A stretch of 64,000 nucleotides of DNA from Arcuatula senhousia (Eukaryota; Mollusca; Bivalvia; Mytilida; Mytilidae), in the NCBI GenBank assembly GCA_963971305.1, contig OZ020305.1, positions 10,263,001 to 10,327,000 on the forward strand, written 5' to 3'. Positions 11,525-25,200 of the stretch are shown piece after piece. The stretch's first letter is position 1. Every line of letters begins with the position of its first letter. The notes under the pieces were generated by a model, which did no database searches, was not told where the DNA came from, and saw only the letters and a program-made list of their open reading frames with translations. The position numbers and the translations under genes were made by a program.

Positions 11525-12130
11525 AATAATCTGCCTAATTGTGACTTGCCAGCATGTCCTGAGTTTGTAGACTATGAATAATCTCCCTTATTGTGACAGG
11601 CCGGCATGTCCTGGGTTTTTTGACTTTGAATAATCTCCTTTATTGTGAAAGGCCGGCATGTCCTGGGTTTGTAGACTATGATCTACCTTATTGTGACAGG
11701 CCAGCATGTTGTGAGTTTGTAGACTGAATTATCTCCCTTATTGTGACAGGCCAGCATGTCCTGAGTTTGTAGACAATGAATTATCTCCCTTATTGTGACA
11801 GGTTAGCAAGTCCTGGGTTTGTAGACTGAATTATCTCCCTTATTGTGACAGGCCAGCATGTCCTGGGTTTTTAGACTGAATTATCTCCCTTATTGTGATA
11901 GACCAACATGTCCTGGGTTTGTAGACTAGCAAATGAATTATCTCCCTTATTGTGACAAGCCACCATGTCCTGGGTTTGTAGACCATGAATTACCTCCCTT
12001 ATTGTGACAGTCCAGCATGTCCTGAGCTTATAGACTTTGAATTATCTCCCTTATTGTGACAGGGCAGCATGTCCTGTGTTTGTAGACTATGAGTAATCTA
12101 CCTAATTATGACAGGACAGGATGTCTTTAG
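11525..12130 (+). repeat. Minisatellite, about 52-bp unit, about 12 copies
   Basis: Units contain ATCTCCCTTATTGTGACAGG followed by a CAGCATGTCCTGGGTTTGTA-like block. Unit starts include 11525, 11577 and 11629, giving a period of 52 with small length variation later. End copies are more diverged. Lies between the coiled-coil gene and the SorCS gene. Confidence 0.9.
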
Positions 12131-14178
12131 TTGCAGATTTTGCAGCTATATATCAATATTTCAAGGAGTAACCTCTCATCAGTAGCATTTAAATCAAAAC
12201 ATCGGAACTTGTCAAATTCCAAAACTGTTGAAAACGAAAAGTGTTCAAAACCAGATTGCTCGAACAAGGAAGCCAAATCCAGCACCGAGGATATCGCACA
12301 TGTGCATTACATGAAAAAAAAACCTGGTGTTTTAAACAATTTTGAATTTAAAACTTTATAACTAATGATGTGCTCAGCTGAGCTTTTTATTAGCAATTCT
12401 ATAACAAACGTGCATCACTTTCATTTGACGCAGATAGAACATGCATTTTAAATTACTATTGAAACATGTGTTATAGCAATGCAATTCGATTCATCTCAGT
12501 TTTGACGTAAATAAAACAAAATAAATGGAAATCTAATGATTCCGGCAGACAAACATGACTAGTTTACATCGCTTCCACTCATGTCATTAATGAAGTTTCT
12601 TTTTGTTTTAATTCAATGCAAGGGCTAGTTTACATTATCATTACAAAAAAAATATGATCCAGATAAAAAAGATTTTGGCGAATTATACGTTATACTCAAC
12701 GCTTCTTAGTTTGGGCTAGTGTACAGGATATTTTGAAAATTATTTTAAAGTTTTTTGGTTGCTGTGGCTATTGATATAACCACGATTCAATATCTATATC
12801 ATTCCTCTTATTTGGAAAGAGGGATTTTGTTTGTTGATGGGGCCTCTCGAGTTATATTCTAATCTTATTCGATAATAAACTCTTTGTCAACTACTCTAAG
12901 CGAGTATGATTTATATCCAAAAAATTCAAGGCGCAATTTTTACTTCCATGCAGCATGTGGAGTCTGAGTAAACGAAAGTGTCATTGTTTTTAAATACCCG
13001 TACCAAGTCAGGACCATTGCGATAAGAATTTCCCTGGGTGTCTTTTCCTGTTTTGTCTTTTCTTCATGGACATTTGAAGTTGATCATCCCAGTTCGACCG
13101 ATAATTTTGTTATTATTTTTACTAGAAGTTAGTTTGTATTTTATCATAAGCAATCAAAACATTTCAGGATAAATTGCAGCTATCTATCTTTTTTCTTATT
13201 TGTATTTTTTTTTTCAATGGCAAGTGATTTGTCGTTCCTTCTCTTGGGGCAAGAGGTCATGATCATTTTTAAGTTCTTTATTTTCTTTGATCTATTCATA
13301 TAAAGAGCTCAACTGAGGGGAAGCATATATAGAGAGAGAATTAAAAGGTCGATGGCTGACAAAGACCATTGCATCAGCCAAATATCATGCACGACATTGT
13401 TAAGAACACATGATCATGAGAGGAAGACTGCATTCATTTACTGTTTAAATGTCCTCGATGCGTTACAGACTTTATGATATGGCCACGCAAATTGAGCATG
13501 ATATATATATATTAGAGTACACATTTTGACCAATTCTAGATTCCGAAGGATTTCGTCAGATTTTCAATAGCTTATGTCAACATGTCAAAAGCTGATTAGA
13601 TATATCTAAAATTTAAGCAGACGTTAGAGAAACAACAGTCAAATATTATTGTACTATAAACGGACATTTCTGAATAATATTATTGAACTAAAAGAAAATA
13701 AGAATATTTGCAATCTTTACTATAGTGTGAAAGTGCTGGCCTAGTATAAATAAAAAAAAAACGTCATCTTTCAAAACTCAGACGTAAAAAAGTAAAAACA
13801 AAAACAAAAACAAAAACAAATCACTAAATCTGTTCATAAGTTGAACCAAGCAAAGTGCGATTGTAAGCAAATTGTAATGTATTCAGATTAAAGTGATATT
13901 TATACAGCACGGCGTTTGTCCATGCACCACCTGAGAACTGTAATGTTCATATTCTTGACTTTCAACGAAGTTCTAGGAATATTACAATAATTCGAGAACG
14001 CAATTGGTTTGCAATGCGAAGAAGTCCTTAACTTTACTCACCACATGAGAAATTATTTGGTTCATGTTTGGTGATGTTATTTTAATCTTCGTACATCTTG
14101 AGACTCAGCTCGAGCAAAAAGAAACCTCCGAAATAAAAATGAGAGTATATATAACATGGCAGGGTCATGATCAGAATA
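12131..14178. other. Intergenic, no gene seen
   Basis: AT-rich with no ORF that resembles a known family. A short AAAAAC repeat lies at about 13793-13820 and a short TA run near 13501-13511. Nothing else is supported. Confidence 0.5.
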
Positions 14179-15139
14179 GAGTGACTGTTCGTGGGGTCGT
14201 ACACTTTTTAAGGTTTTAACTTTTAAAATCGTGACCGCAAATGTGAATCGGTTCCAATATTTTTCCAAAATATAAAGGTGGACAAGAACTTCAAACACTC
14301 GATATATTTTTGAAAAATATAAGTTAGTTACCATTTTACAGATTATTATTTGAAGGTAAGAAAAGCGTGGAAAATTGCTAAAAATAGTACGTGGAGTCGT
14401 ACACCTCAAAAGTTTTAAAATTTCCATTAATTTTTCACTAAGTCATATATGGGGTGAAAGACAATCATTTCAAAGACATTTTGTCACTACTTAGTTTCCA
14501 GAAAAAGCAGGATGACATCGTGTCTGTTTATTTATCAGTAAGCATACACGATGCATTTGTGCAGCATTTTTTACCACCTCTAAAAATTAGCGCATTATAT
14601 TCTGAGCATGAATACTTAAATCACGATTGGAACTTTTGAATATATTATCGGAAAATAATTCAAATAACATTGTTTTGCAATGTTCAAGTGATTTCCAATC
14701 TAAGCTCACACATGAAGGTGTTTTCAGCTTTATTTGTTTTCCTTCTTTATGCTGATGGAGGGTGCCGGGATTCCCTAAAACTATAATTGTAGCTTATTTT
14801 CAAGAAATATTTCAAAAATATTTTTTAAGTTGTGTTAGACCGATAGTTTTATTCAGTTTTCAATAGATATATTGTTTGTATAACAAATAAAAATTCCTAA
14901 TTGACGTTTTAGACAAGAAAAGTTTACAATTAAGCGGATTAATGAGACTTCGATGTTTAATTTTACTATAATAGTTTTTCAACTCGAAATCGTGACTTAT
15001 CCTGTAAAAGAACATATTAATGATATAGTATCATTTACACATTAGAATATTTGTATTATCATTTCCCGTAAAAGTTTATTTTGAAATAAACCAAAAGTGT
15101 ACGACTCCACGTCCTGTACGACTCCACGTACAGTTACTC
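14179..15139. mobile_element. TA-flanked inverted-repeat element, 961 bp
   Basis: Left end GAGTGACTGTTCGTGGGGTC, right-end complement GAGTAACTGTACGTGGAGTC, both followed by CGTACA, with TA on each side (14177-14178 and 15140-15141). The motif ACGTGGAGTCGTACA recurs internally near 14391 and twice at the right end. No transposase-like ORF. TA duplication suggests a Tc1/mariner-type mobiliser, which is inference. Confidence 0.65.
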
Positions 15140-15141
15140 TA

Positions 15142-15939
15142 GTGTAACATTTGATTTCGAAAGCAGCAAACTGCATGGTACCAGAAAACTTGCAGATTAC
15201 TCGAATATATCAGAAAATCTTTATCAAAAAGTCAGCATAGCCAAAAAAGTCAAAAAATTATCCAAATTCTCCGAAGTCCTTCTAACAAAACCAGAGGTCT
15301 GTGACGGTCGAAGTCTAGTCCAACAGGGGGGGGGGGGGGGCGGGGGGCGTAGTTAAATAACTTATATGACATTAATAGCTTTTAACATGTTTAAGACGAT
15401 TTTTCTTTATTAATAAAACATGGAGGCACATGCCCGCCCTCTGCATCAATGTATTTCATCATACAAAATCAATATTTAGAGGTAACTTTTCCATTCATTG
15501 CTCGTCGACAGATGGGGGGTCACAGATGTATCATATCTGCCCCCCCCCTTAATCACTTATTGAACTAAAACTACCAAATTTGTCAGTCGTTTGTTTTTCA
15601 AGTAAAAAAATCAGGAAATTGGTAAGTCAGAGATATGTAGAATGGACATTAGGGCCATAGTTATTAGAAGCGTTAATTTTGACGTCAAGTTACGTTACTA
15701 CTCGTAAAACAACTGTGAAAAAAACTTGCTGAAAAGTGGATTTTTTTTCTTATAAATTCATGGTACGTGGAAAATTACCAATTTAAACTGCATACTATTA
15801 CGATCGTCGATAATTTAGATTATTTTATTTACGTCAGAGTTTTTGTTGGCAACAATAGAGATTTTCTCTGGTTCACGGTTTTATGAATGAACCGTCCGAT
15901 GATGCAATATTGGTCACGTGGTTTAATCATTACTACACT
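15142..15939 (+). other. Upstream region and 5'UTR of the SorCS gene
   Basis: Holds a G homopolymer tract around 15327-15348 and a C run near 15541. No TATA box or promoter motif convincing enough to call. An earlier in-frame ATG at 15883 would add 19 residues before the signal peptide. Confidence 0.4.
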
Positions 15940-16242
15940 ATGGCCGATCAAAACACACTCGTGTTTTTTGTTGTCTTTCATGTTTTCTTAAATTTCTTCG
16001 TTGTCAGAATAAATGGAACCGTATCCAGCAGGAACTTTAATAAACATGTTCAAACGGTCACTTTGGAACTAAACGACAACAAAATTGACCTGGCATTACT
16101 TAGAAATAAACGAGAGATTTCTGAACGAAAATTTGGCACTGATTCCGGTACTGAGAAGAATGTGTTATCATCCAGTATCTTTGAAATTCCTGACAAGCTT
16201 CATTCCAGAGCCATAGTGCATTGGTCTGGAGATAATGGAAAG
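15940..16242 (+). CDS. SORCS: SorCS exon 1: signal peptide and propeptide
   Basis: Residues 1-101. A hydrophobic stretch (LVFFVVFHVFLNFFVV) at about 7-22 is the signal peptide. R55-N-K-R58 is a furin-type site, as expected for a VPS10 receptor propeptide that blocks ligand binding until cleaved. Mature sequence then leads to AIVHWSGDNGK, typical of the start of the SorCS propeller. I chose ATG 15940 because it places the signal peptide at the very N-terminus; ATG 15883 is in frame and possible. Donor GTATGA at 16243. Confidence 0.85.
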
Positions 16243-19200
16243 GTATGACAATATTTACATTAATTTAGACGGGTGTAACTACTTTTAATCAGTGAAACAC
16301 CTGTTAATTAAGTTTTATAACAATGATTCAACATTATTGTGTATTTAAAAATGTTGCACACCTGTAGATTATTATATAGTGGCTTATCTTGGGAAAGGTT
16401 TAATCAGATTTAATACATGCTGTTATGTATTACATTCTGGAATGTTTACTAATAATACAAATGTGGGCCAGTGATGATGCAACTTCAGTCTACAGGTGCA
16501 GACGGTTCATGCTCCAATTACTGTATTACAATGTAACCTCAAATGTCCTAATTCATGACAATATATTGGTCATGTTGGTAGAAGTACATTTGTGTGTATT
16601 TTTTGTGAATATATTTTCAAAAGAAGGGACATGGTCATAAAATTGCAGAACCTATATGTACCATGTCTACAAATTGGGGGGTGGGGGTGGGATACTGGTG
16701 GAAGTATAGAAATAGCTTTGTTCCAATTAGGGACCCTATAATAGAGCATACAACTACATATAAGTAAGTTGATTGTATTTGTTAAACTATCAATTATGTT
16801 CTTTCTCTCATTGTTGTAATCTCTTATTGCTCCTGGTGGGCTCCTGATCTGGAATAAAATGATGTTTATATGTTATGTTATGTTTATAAGTGATTATGAC
16901 AATTTTTGACAGTAAATAAAATTATAACAGATTTATTAATGGGAGGGTGGACAGGGGGGGTCCTCTATCCCTGCTCCCCACCCTCACCATTCCCTCCCCA
17001 CCCCCTGCACCTCCGATCCCCGCCCCTTTCATCCATCTCCCCCTGTCAACCCCTGTATCCCCGTCCTCTGTCCACTCTCGTACCCCCGCTCCCCGACCCT
17101 TCCACAGTATACATGTACAATGTACATTTTGTACATGTGCTTGTATGAAAAGGCCAGACTCCACGAAAAAGATTTTGAATCTGAAATAGTCTCCAACTAA
17201 AAATTTCCAAGTTTTCTGTCTTTTTAAATCAAATTTTATTGTACATTGCTTTTCAGTCAAACCCATTTCGCCATGTCTGAAAGCTACATGTACATGTTAT
17301 AAATATTGATATTTAAAATCAGATTTGGCATTCTGCTAACACAAGTTAATCAGTATGTTGACTTTTTGGTGCAATATATAATGTTCAAAAGGTAAAAAGG
17401 TAACTGGTTTATATGTAATGTTTGAGAATCATATCTATACAGACTACTTTAATCAAAGCTCTTACATACATGTAGGAAAAGATATTTCAGAAACTTTATG
17501 TGGCCCAATTCATATAAATCTGCAAAAATATGAACCCTTGGTGGCATTACAAAATTGAAATTATGCCTTTAACATGAACAGGAATCTAAAACTGGATTTG
17601 CTTTTGGAGTTTGGTGTCCTCAAATTTGATATTGCAGGAGCTAAGGTCAAATATTATGGTTTTGTTTTTTAATTATATAGATTGATCTTAAGGCACAGTC
17701 AACAGTCAAAGTTTGGCTGTAAAGAAATTAACAAATGCAATTTGGCAAATGAAAATAAATAAAAATATTTCTAATTGATGTCAGAGAATCATTAAAAAAA
17801 TTTACCATGATTGTCACCCATATGGGTTATATCATCTTGTAGTTTGATAATGTTGACCTACCGTATACAAAATGTAGATGTGGGTCAACAAAATAATGAA
17901 ATGACAAAGTAAAAGTTACATTATACACTTTGAAAATGTAAATAGAAAATGCACCAATTCTTTTGCTGAAATAAGAGGTTGGTAAAGGAGGGAATATGCC
18001 GATACAAAAATATGTGCTTAAAAAATGCCGAAAACGAAGCAGGAGTTATAAAAAATTGCCAAACATGAAACACGGTCAAATGAATTTGATTAATTGTGAA
18101 ATTCAATCAGATTCTTTTGATTTTTGAAAGTTTTAGCGAATACCAACTGATTTCAACACGACCCAGATTTTGAAGCATAGGAGACGATCACGCACGAGAA
18201 ATAGTTAATCCAACACGAAACGCAGGGCTAAAATACAGACAAAAAACGGAGCATGTACAACCATGTCAACACAAAAACACGAGAAATCAAAATCATGAAA
18301 ACGTCAAAAACGTTGCATGAAAATAACCAATTTCCCACCCCGAAATAAAAAAAAGATGGATATGGAATACAACATACTTGCACATGTACATTTATAAATA
18401 TACATGTATTTGTGCCAAAGCAAAAAAAAAATAATGCTTTTGTCATGTTTGTCATTGCATCAAATGACATTAGTAATCGGAACAATTCATTATTGCATCA
18501 TATACATGTATATACAGGTATAGAAAAAAAGCATGAAAAAAAATATTTCCACTATTTTCGTCATATCATCCAAATATGCCCTTCCAGATGTTCAGGTTTG
18601 TAGAACTAAAAATAAATGCAAAATATTGACATATAACAATGCGTGTATAGTATGCATGTTGTAACCACGATGTACACCTGGAAATATTCTAAATAGAATG
18701 TGATTTTTGTTATTGAATCATTTGTCATATGTCTTTAATTTATATGCACATGCATATCATGACTAACAAAATTGAAATGAATCCTAACTTTCTAGTGTTC
18801 TACATGTATACAAGATGTCAGTGTATGTGTATAATAAACGAGGGTTCATGGCTGGTGCCTTAATTGCAGAGTTGCAAACAGTTTTATTTTTCTGTCAGAT
18901 ACCGGTATTGGGGCCTTCATGGAAGCTTGTAATGCCAGACCTACATGTACCAAACTTTTGCCAGGCCTATGTTTTGAAATGTATGCTTTTACATCAAATA
19001 CATGTATATAATTCAAAATTATTGTACTCTATACAGGTAAAGGGGATCCTAGAATGATTCCTAAAGATACTGTAGGTACATGTAGTTAGTACATGTACAT
19101 GTACTTTGGTGCAATAGCCTGTTACGGTCAAGTGACTCTGTCACTGTGTGTAATTTTTTCTACTAAAATGTTGCCAGCCATTAGCTCCTGCACAACAACA

Positions 19201-22200
19201 GGTTTTGAAGGACCTGCATGAATCCCCCTCTCCCAGACAATTATTTGCAACTCTGTGACTAACCAAACATTACTAGTACTTTCTGTTATTGTCATCCGTT
19301 AAATTCTAATTAGAAAGATAAAAAATTCTCATTACATGAATGAACTATACAAGAAGTAGCTCTTTATGTTTTTTATTTTACAGGTTTTGTTTGTTTTAAC
19401 CCAGCAGAAAGATTATGGATTTGTAATTGATAGTACATTATGGAGGTATGAACCTTAGTCTTAAAAATGTACTTAGTTTTACATTTAACAGAGATATCTT
19501 ATAGTATTACAACATGAAACAATTACCATGATTTGATATTATTTTACATACTTGAGTTTTTAACACTAGTTACATTATGGAGGTATGAACCTTAGTCTTA
19601 AAAATGTACTTAGTTTTACATTTAACAGAGATATCTTATAGTATTACAACATGAAACAATTACCATGATTTGATATTATTTTACATAGTTGAGTTTTTAA
19701 CACTAGTTACAATGCACAACAAATGTACATGTATGGCAACCCCTTGCCTCAAAGCTCCAAATTTAAAGAAAACTATATAAAGAAATGTCCAGACTTAACC
19801 CTCTGAAGAAGTGGAAGAATGTTAAATTGATATAGCTTCATTTGCTGCACCACACAACTTTTTATGAAAAATTTTCCTCTATGGGTAAATTCTGATTCAA
19901 GGAGAACCCTTTGAGGTTAATCTAATGTTCAGCTTATGCATGTTCAAAATTGAAATTAAGAGGGAATAATCTACTGAAAAAGTAGTTTGGTTTACAATGT
20001 AGACTAGACTTTTGGTTTAGATTTTTGGACAGTTAATTTGTGGTTTGTTTTAAACAAGCTTTATATGTTCAGACAAACATAACTTTATTGATATGTTCAA
20101 CAAAAACAACAACAGCCACATCTGTTTCAATGTTTACATGAGTTTAACTTTTATATAAATTGACCTGGTCCAAATGTATGACATTCGATTTCTCAGCCGG
20201 TATCTCCCCATTTATAGCTAATCTTTACAAGCTTTATAATATAACCTTTATATGAACTTAGACATATGTTAACATGAAACCCTTTTGGACTTTTGTGAGA
20301 TATTTTTAGAAAAATGATAAATGGCTGCTTTTATCTAGTAAAACTAACTTACAAGGAATTGTAGTTATATTGTTCTCTTCATAATAGGTTTGATTGATTT
20401 ACATTTAATGCTACATTCATGTTTATAGTACATGTATAATGTTACTTACACAAAAGCTGTAAGGAAGTTTTTTCTTCAAGTTCATTTTATGGCATAAATC
20501 TATAATTTGGAAGGGTCATCCTTGCATCTGCTAGTGAATTTATCTATTTGATTTTATTAGGGGGAAAATTTAATAAAATGAAAGGGGGATAACTCATATT
20601 TTTTATTCCCTATGTTATTTTTGCCCTAACACACTGCACATTCAATATGATAATAATAGTATGTGATGTTTATACAGTGATTAAAAAATAACAAATGCCA
20701 GAAAAATATGGCCTATCGATATATCAGATGTCAGATAAAAATAGACAAAAAAGTAAAAAAAAATTGTGCAAACACAGTTTGATAAATGCTGCACAACAAC
20801 ATCAGATGTAAATGATGTTATAACAAAATTATTATAATTGATTGAAATATGTACATAATATTTTTGGTAATACTGTACATGTAATTGCATGACTTAAACA
20901 TGATATCAATGTTCAGGGTTTTGTTTTTCAAGTCTCAATTGTATAACTTCATTGTACATGTATTTAGATCAGAAGATTATGGGACAACATTTACAAAGAA
21001 AGAACTACCAGGCTTTGCTATTGTGGAATATATTTTTTCTTCCCCGGTCAACAGAAAACAGGTAAATTATACTACATTTTGTGAAATTTTTATGAACCGG
21101 CCGGGCTCTGTGTTACTGCTGTCAGCATTTTTGTCATATACTGTTTTTGTAATTATATATACATGTACCTTGCAGGTGCATTTAGAATTCACATCATCAC
21201 TAAAGTTTAGACTTAAAAAAATGTGCAAATCAAATCCTGCAAACATACCCTGGTGACCTAACTGAATATATCTATTCACAGAGTATGAAAATTAATCAAT
21301 CAAAAATTACACACTTGACAAAAAACAGATAAAGATACTGTGAAATTTTGCCCTTTTAAAAATAACCTGCTATACGGGCTACTTAATTCATGTTAACTTT
21401 GTACCCATTGCAGCTGATTTTAACAGATATTGCTAACAAGAAGGTTTATTGCACAGTTGATGAAGGTATCATATGGACAGAGTCGGACATCCCGTTTGAA
21501 CCAGACAATATACTTCTCCATCCTACAGAGAGCCAGTGGATCATAGGATACTCTGTTTTAGATCTAGGGGTAAGATGGCAAGTTCCAGGCAGTAAATTCT
21601 CTACTCCTGACACATGTATTGTCTACTTATGATTCATCAGAGGCACTTGAGCTAAAATGTTTGAAAGGCAACCACAATATGAAAAAAAAACTGTTTAGAT
21701 ATCAGTACTGTCAACATAGAAATATTCCTTGGGTGATATTTTTTGGTGTTTTTGTGAGCTCAAAGTTAAACGTTGGGATAGAATTTATAGCCTATCCTTC
21801 AGGGATGAAATTTGCATTGGGTATATTTTTTGCAGATGTATTGTGATTTAGATTTCAGGGAAAATATTCTCCATTTGAAAGCTTATCATGTTTACAATAT
21901 CTTCATAAATTTTATCATTAATACTGGATACTGGATGAATTGAATGGGAAATTGGACTTTAAATGATAATTGATAACTTTCTTTAAAATATTCCCTCCTT
22001 CATTTTACCTCTTAAACCCAGTTTTTAACTGTTTATTTTATATTTTAAAGCTGTATACCAGTGGTGACTTTGGAAAAACCTGGACTTTACTACATGAAGG
22101 GGTGTCTCACAGATTCTATTGGTAATGGAGTCAGTAGATTTATTGTCTTATTTTATTTTGACCAGTTAATTTTGGGTGTATTTTACTCAATCATTTGTTT

Positions 22201-25200
22201 GGTTCTGGGCATATCAGGTTTTTTTAATTTTACCACTTTGATATCTTTTTATTGAAAAAATGGTAATATTATAATGTTTGTTTTAACATGCAATGTACCA
22301 GCTGGCAGCAATTTTTGTATGAGGGTGTATTTTCAATTAGACATTGTTACTGATTTTTTTAAGAAACTCAAAATGCTCATTTTTACAAATATGTTTAGAA
22401 AATCATAATCTTATCCTGTACAGTGCATTGATAAATTTTTAAATGTGTATTAGAATTAACTTTGTGAAAAGCTTTCAATGTTATTCTGTTTTTATATTGT
22501 GTAGGGCTGTGGCTGGAGTGGATAAGAACAACTTAACAGTACACATGGAAATTCAAGATCTGCACAGTAAGTTAATCATTTACTACATTTGTAATAACTT
22601 CGCAAAAAAACAGTTAGTTACATGTAGTTACATGTAGGTAATATGAAATAGGCATTGCCTAAATGTGAGCACAACAAAAATATAAGATGTCAATAAACAG
22701 CTTAATTGTATTTTTACATACCTTTTGAGTTGAAGAAAGCTCCCCCCTATACCATGAAACATCAAAGATGGACCCTCTTTTTGGCCCTCATATGACGGAG
22801 CTCCATGCCTCAATTGAGGAATAAAATCATTTAGGATCTAGAGGACCCCATTCCCGAAAACATGTAGACACTTTTGATGCATTAATTTTTTATCAGTTCA
22901 TTTTCTAGAACGTTCAGTTTGGGACGAGGTATTTGGGGCGAATGAGCGTAAAAAAAAGAAAATGTAAAAAATGAATAAAATTTGTTTTACTTAAAAAATG
23001 AAGAAACTCATCGTCATCAGAATATATTTTTCCTTGTTCTATATTTACAAAGAAAATTTTTGGAAGGCGATTAGCAAAATTGGTAATTATTTTCCAATTC
23101 ACATCTAACCTGTGTGCATGTGAAATTGTCAAAAAAAATCAATATCAGCATTAGGTAAATTTTTCGTGAGAACTTGCTGTAGAGCTCTCCGCTCTCACGG
23201 GCACTTCGTGCCAGCTATGAGCTGTGCTGGCTATAATTCATATTTTTAAACTACCTGTAAACAATATTTTAATGAATCAAACTCGCCCTAAAAAAAGATA
23301 GCAAACAGATGAATTAACACACATTAAAATAAATTAACAACATTAAAATAAATTAACACACATTTAAAGGATGAGTGGCATTAAGACCCATAATTGGCCC
23401 AAGAAAATGAAATTGGTTCAAATGTTATGATATTCATAAGAAATATAAGCTTATATGTGGTTACAAAGAAAAGACATCAAATAAGGCAAATTTCGTTCAT
23501 TGTGACGTAATAATGACATCATATTTAGTGCTCTTATTTGACAAAATAAAGAAAATCTGCAATTTTGAATGGTTTCAGTACATATTTTCCTTCAGAAAAC
23601 AATGGGCGCATGAAAACAACAACTCCAAACTTTCAAAAATGATGGATTTCATCATTATACACATTTTTGCCAAGTATGAAGTTGTTGTTTTGATGCGCCC
23701 ACCTTCTTTCGGACCAAAAAGTGTGAAAAAATCGGCAAAAATCAATGAGATTAGGACAATATTATTAATATACAGCCTTTTGAGCTAACTGATTGGCATG
23801 ACAGCTTAACTGATATGGCACAAGCTTATCATTTTCTTTTAGTCTAATAATTTATCAATGTTTCAGCAAATCAAGGCATCTGTATGCTCAATTTTAATTT
23901 CTTGCTAAATTTTGGGCCAAAAATGGTTCTTATTGCCACTCATCCTTTGAACACAAAGTACATGTATATGCAATATCTGTAATGATCATTATATGAGAAA
24001 TAAAAACAAATATTTAGGCACAAAAGTTGTGACAACAAACTTTAGATGTATATGTAAAATAGCACAAGATCTAAAATAAAATAAATAATCCCATGTTGTA
24101 TTGTTTCAGTGTTGGGACCAAGTAGATATCTAGCTTGTGTAGCTCCCTCATGTGAGGATGTAACGTCAGAGAAGATCGGAGATATTGACCCATTCTCACT
24201 GATTGTACGGGATGAATATATTTTTGTCACAGTAAGTAATGCTTGTGTAACTATACTTGTTTGCCAGATTGCACATAGTAAAAATCTGGTAATAATATGG
24301 TGAATGTCATGCTACTGATGGGCATGAGTAAAAAATCTCAAAATTGTTTTATAAACCACCAAATATCACAGTCTCTTGATATTTGGTATGCAGCATCAGC
24401 TTAGGTTCCCACATGGGGTAGCTCACCTACCCTTTGTTAAACAAAATCTTGTCATTTTTGTCTGCTTTGTTTACATTTATCTTAAACAATGTTAAAATGC
24501 ATTTGATCTTTTTTTTTGTGTTGATATATATGCCATGTACAGCTAGTCCTTGACATGATTTAAGGTGTTCAATTGATGGTTTTGTGTTAAAATGTGTAAT
24601 CATTATGGATCATCAAAACAGTTGTTGATTGTATAGGAATAAATCTGTTGCTTGTTATTGATATCAATTGGAATCTTACGTTATTGTGAAACATATTTTT
24701 AGTTAATTATTTATTGATTTTGTCAAAATTCAATCTTTGAAACCTGTTATATAGGGATAAATAAATAAATAACCTTTTTTATTTCAGAAATCTACTCTCA
24801 GATCTAGTGATTTGCTAGTGTCTTACAACAGAGGACCATTTAGAAAAGCTTACTTTCCCACGAATCTGCACCCCACTGTAAGTTTTGATTATGATAATTA
24901 AGTTCAAATTAAAGGGCGACAAGGAATATTATTTTATTAAAGAAGCTATATTGTAGTCACCTTGACTGTTCGTCTATCTGTCTTTTATTTTGGTTTTTCA
25001 CAAATTTTCATAACAGATTTCTTGGCCTCTACTGAAGGGATTGATTTCAAATTGAGTACACAGCTTAAGCAAATGCAGATTTACCTTGTCTCCCCTTTCC
25101 AGGTTAGTTTTGTGCCAACTTCCTGTTTTCTGAATTGTTGAGTGGGGGAATGCTAGGCACGACTTGGTGCACCCCTTGTTTGATCTTTCAGTTATATTGT

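Noticed and set aside
11525..12130. CRISPR-like regular repeats
   Set aside because: The units are adjacent and similar throughout, with no unique spacers; this is a minisatellite in animal DNA.
14077..14427. 116-residue minus-strand ORF as a gene
   Set aside because: It overlaps the end of an inverted-repeat element and has no recognisable motif.
15883..15939. First in-frame ATG of the SorCS gene as the start
   Set aside because: It would put 19 polar residues before the signal peptide; ATG 15940 fits secretion better, though the upstream ATG is not excluded.
16906..17266. Proline-rich and glycine-rich ORFs on both strands
   Set aside because: They come from a C-rich low-complexity tract inside SorCS intron 1 and have no family resemblance.
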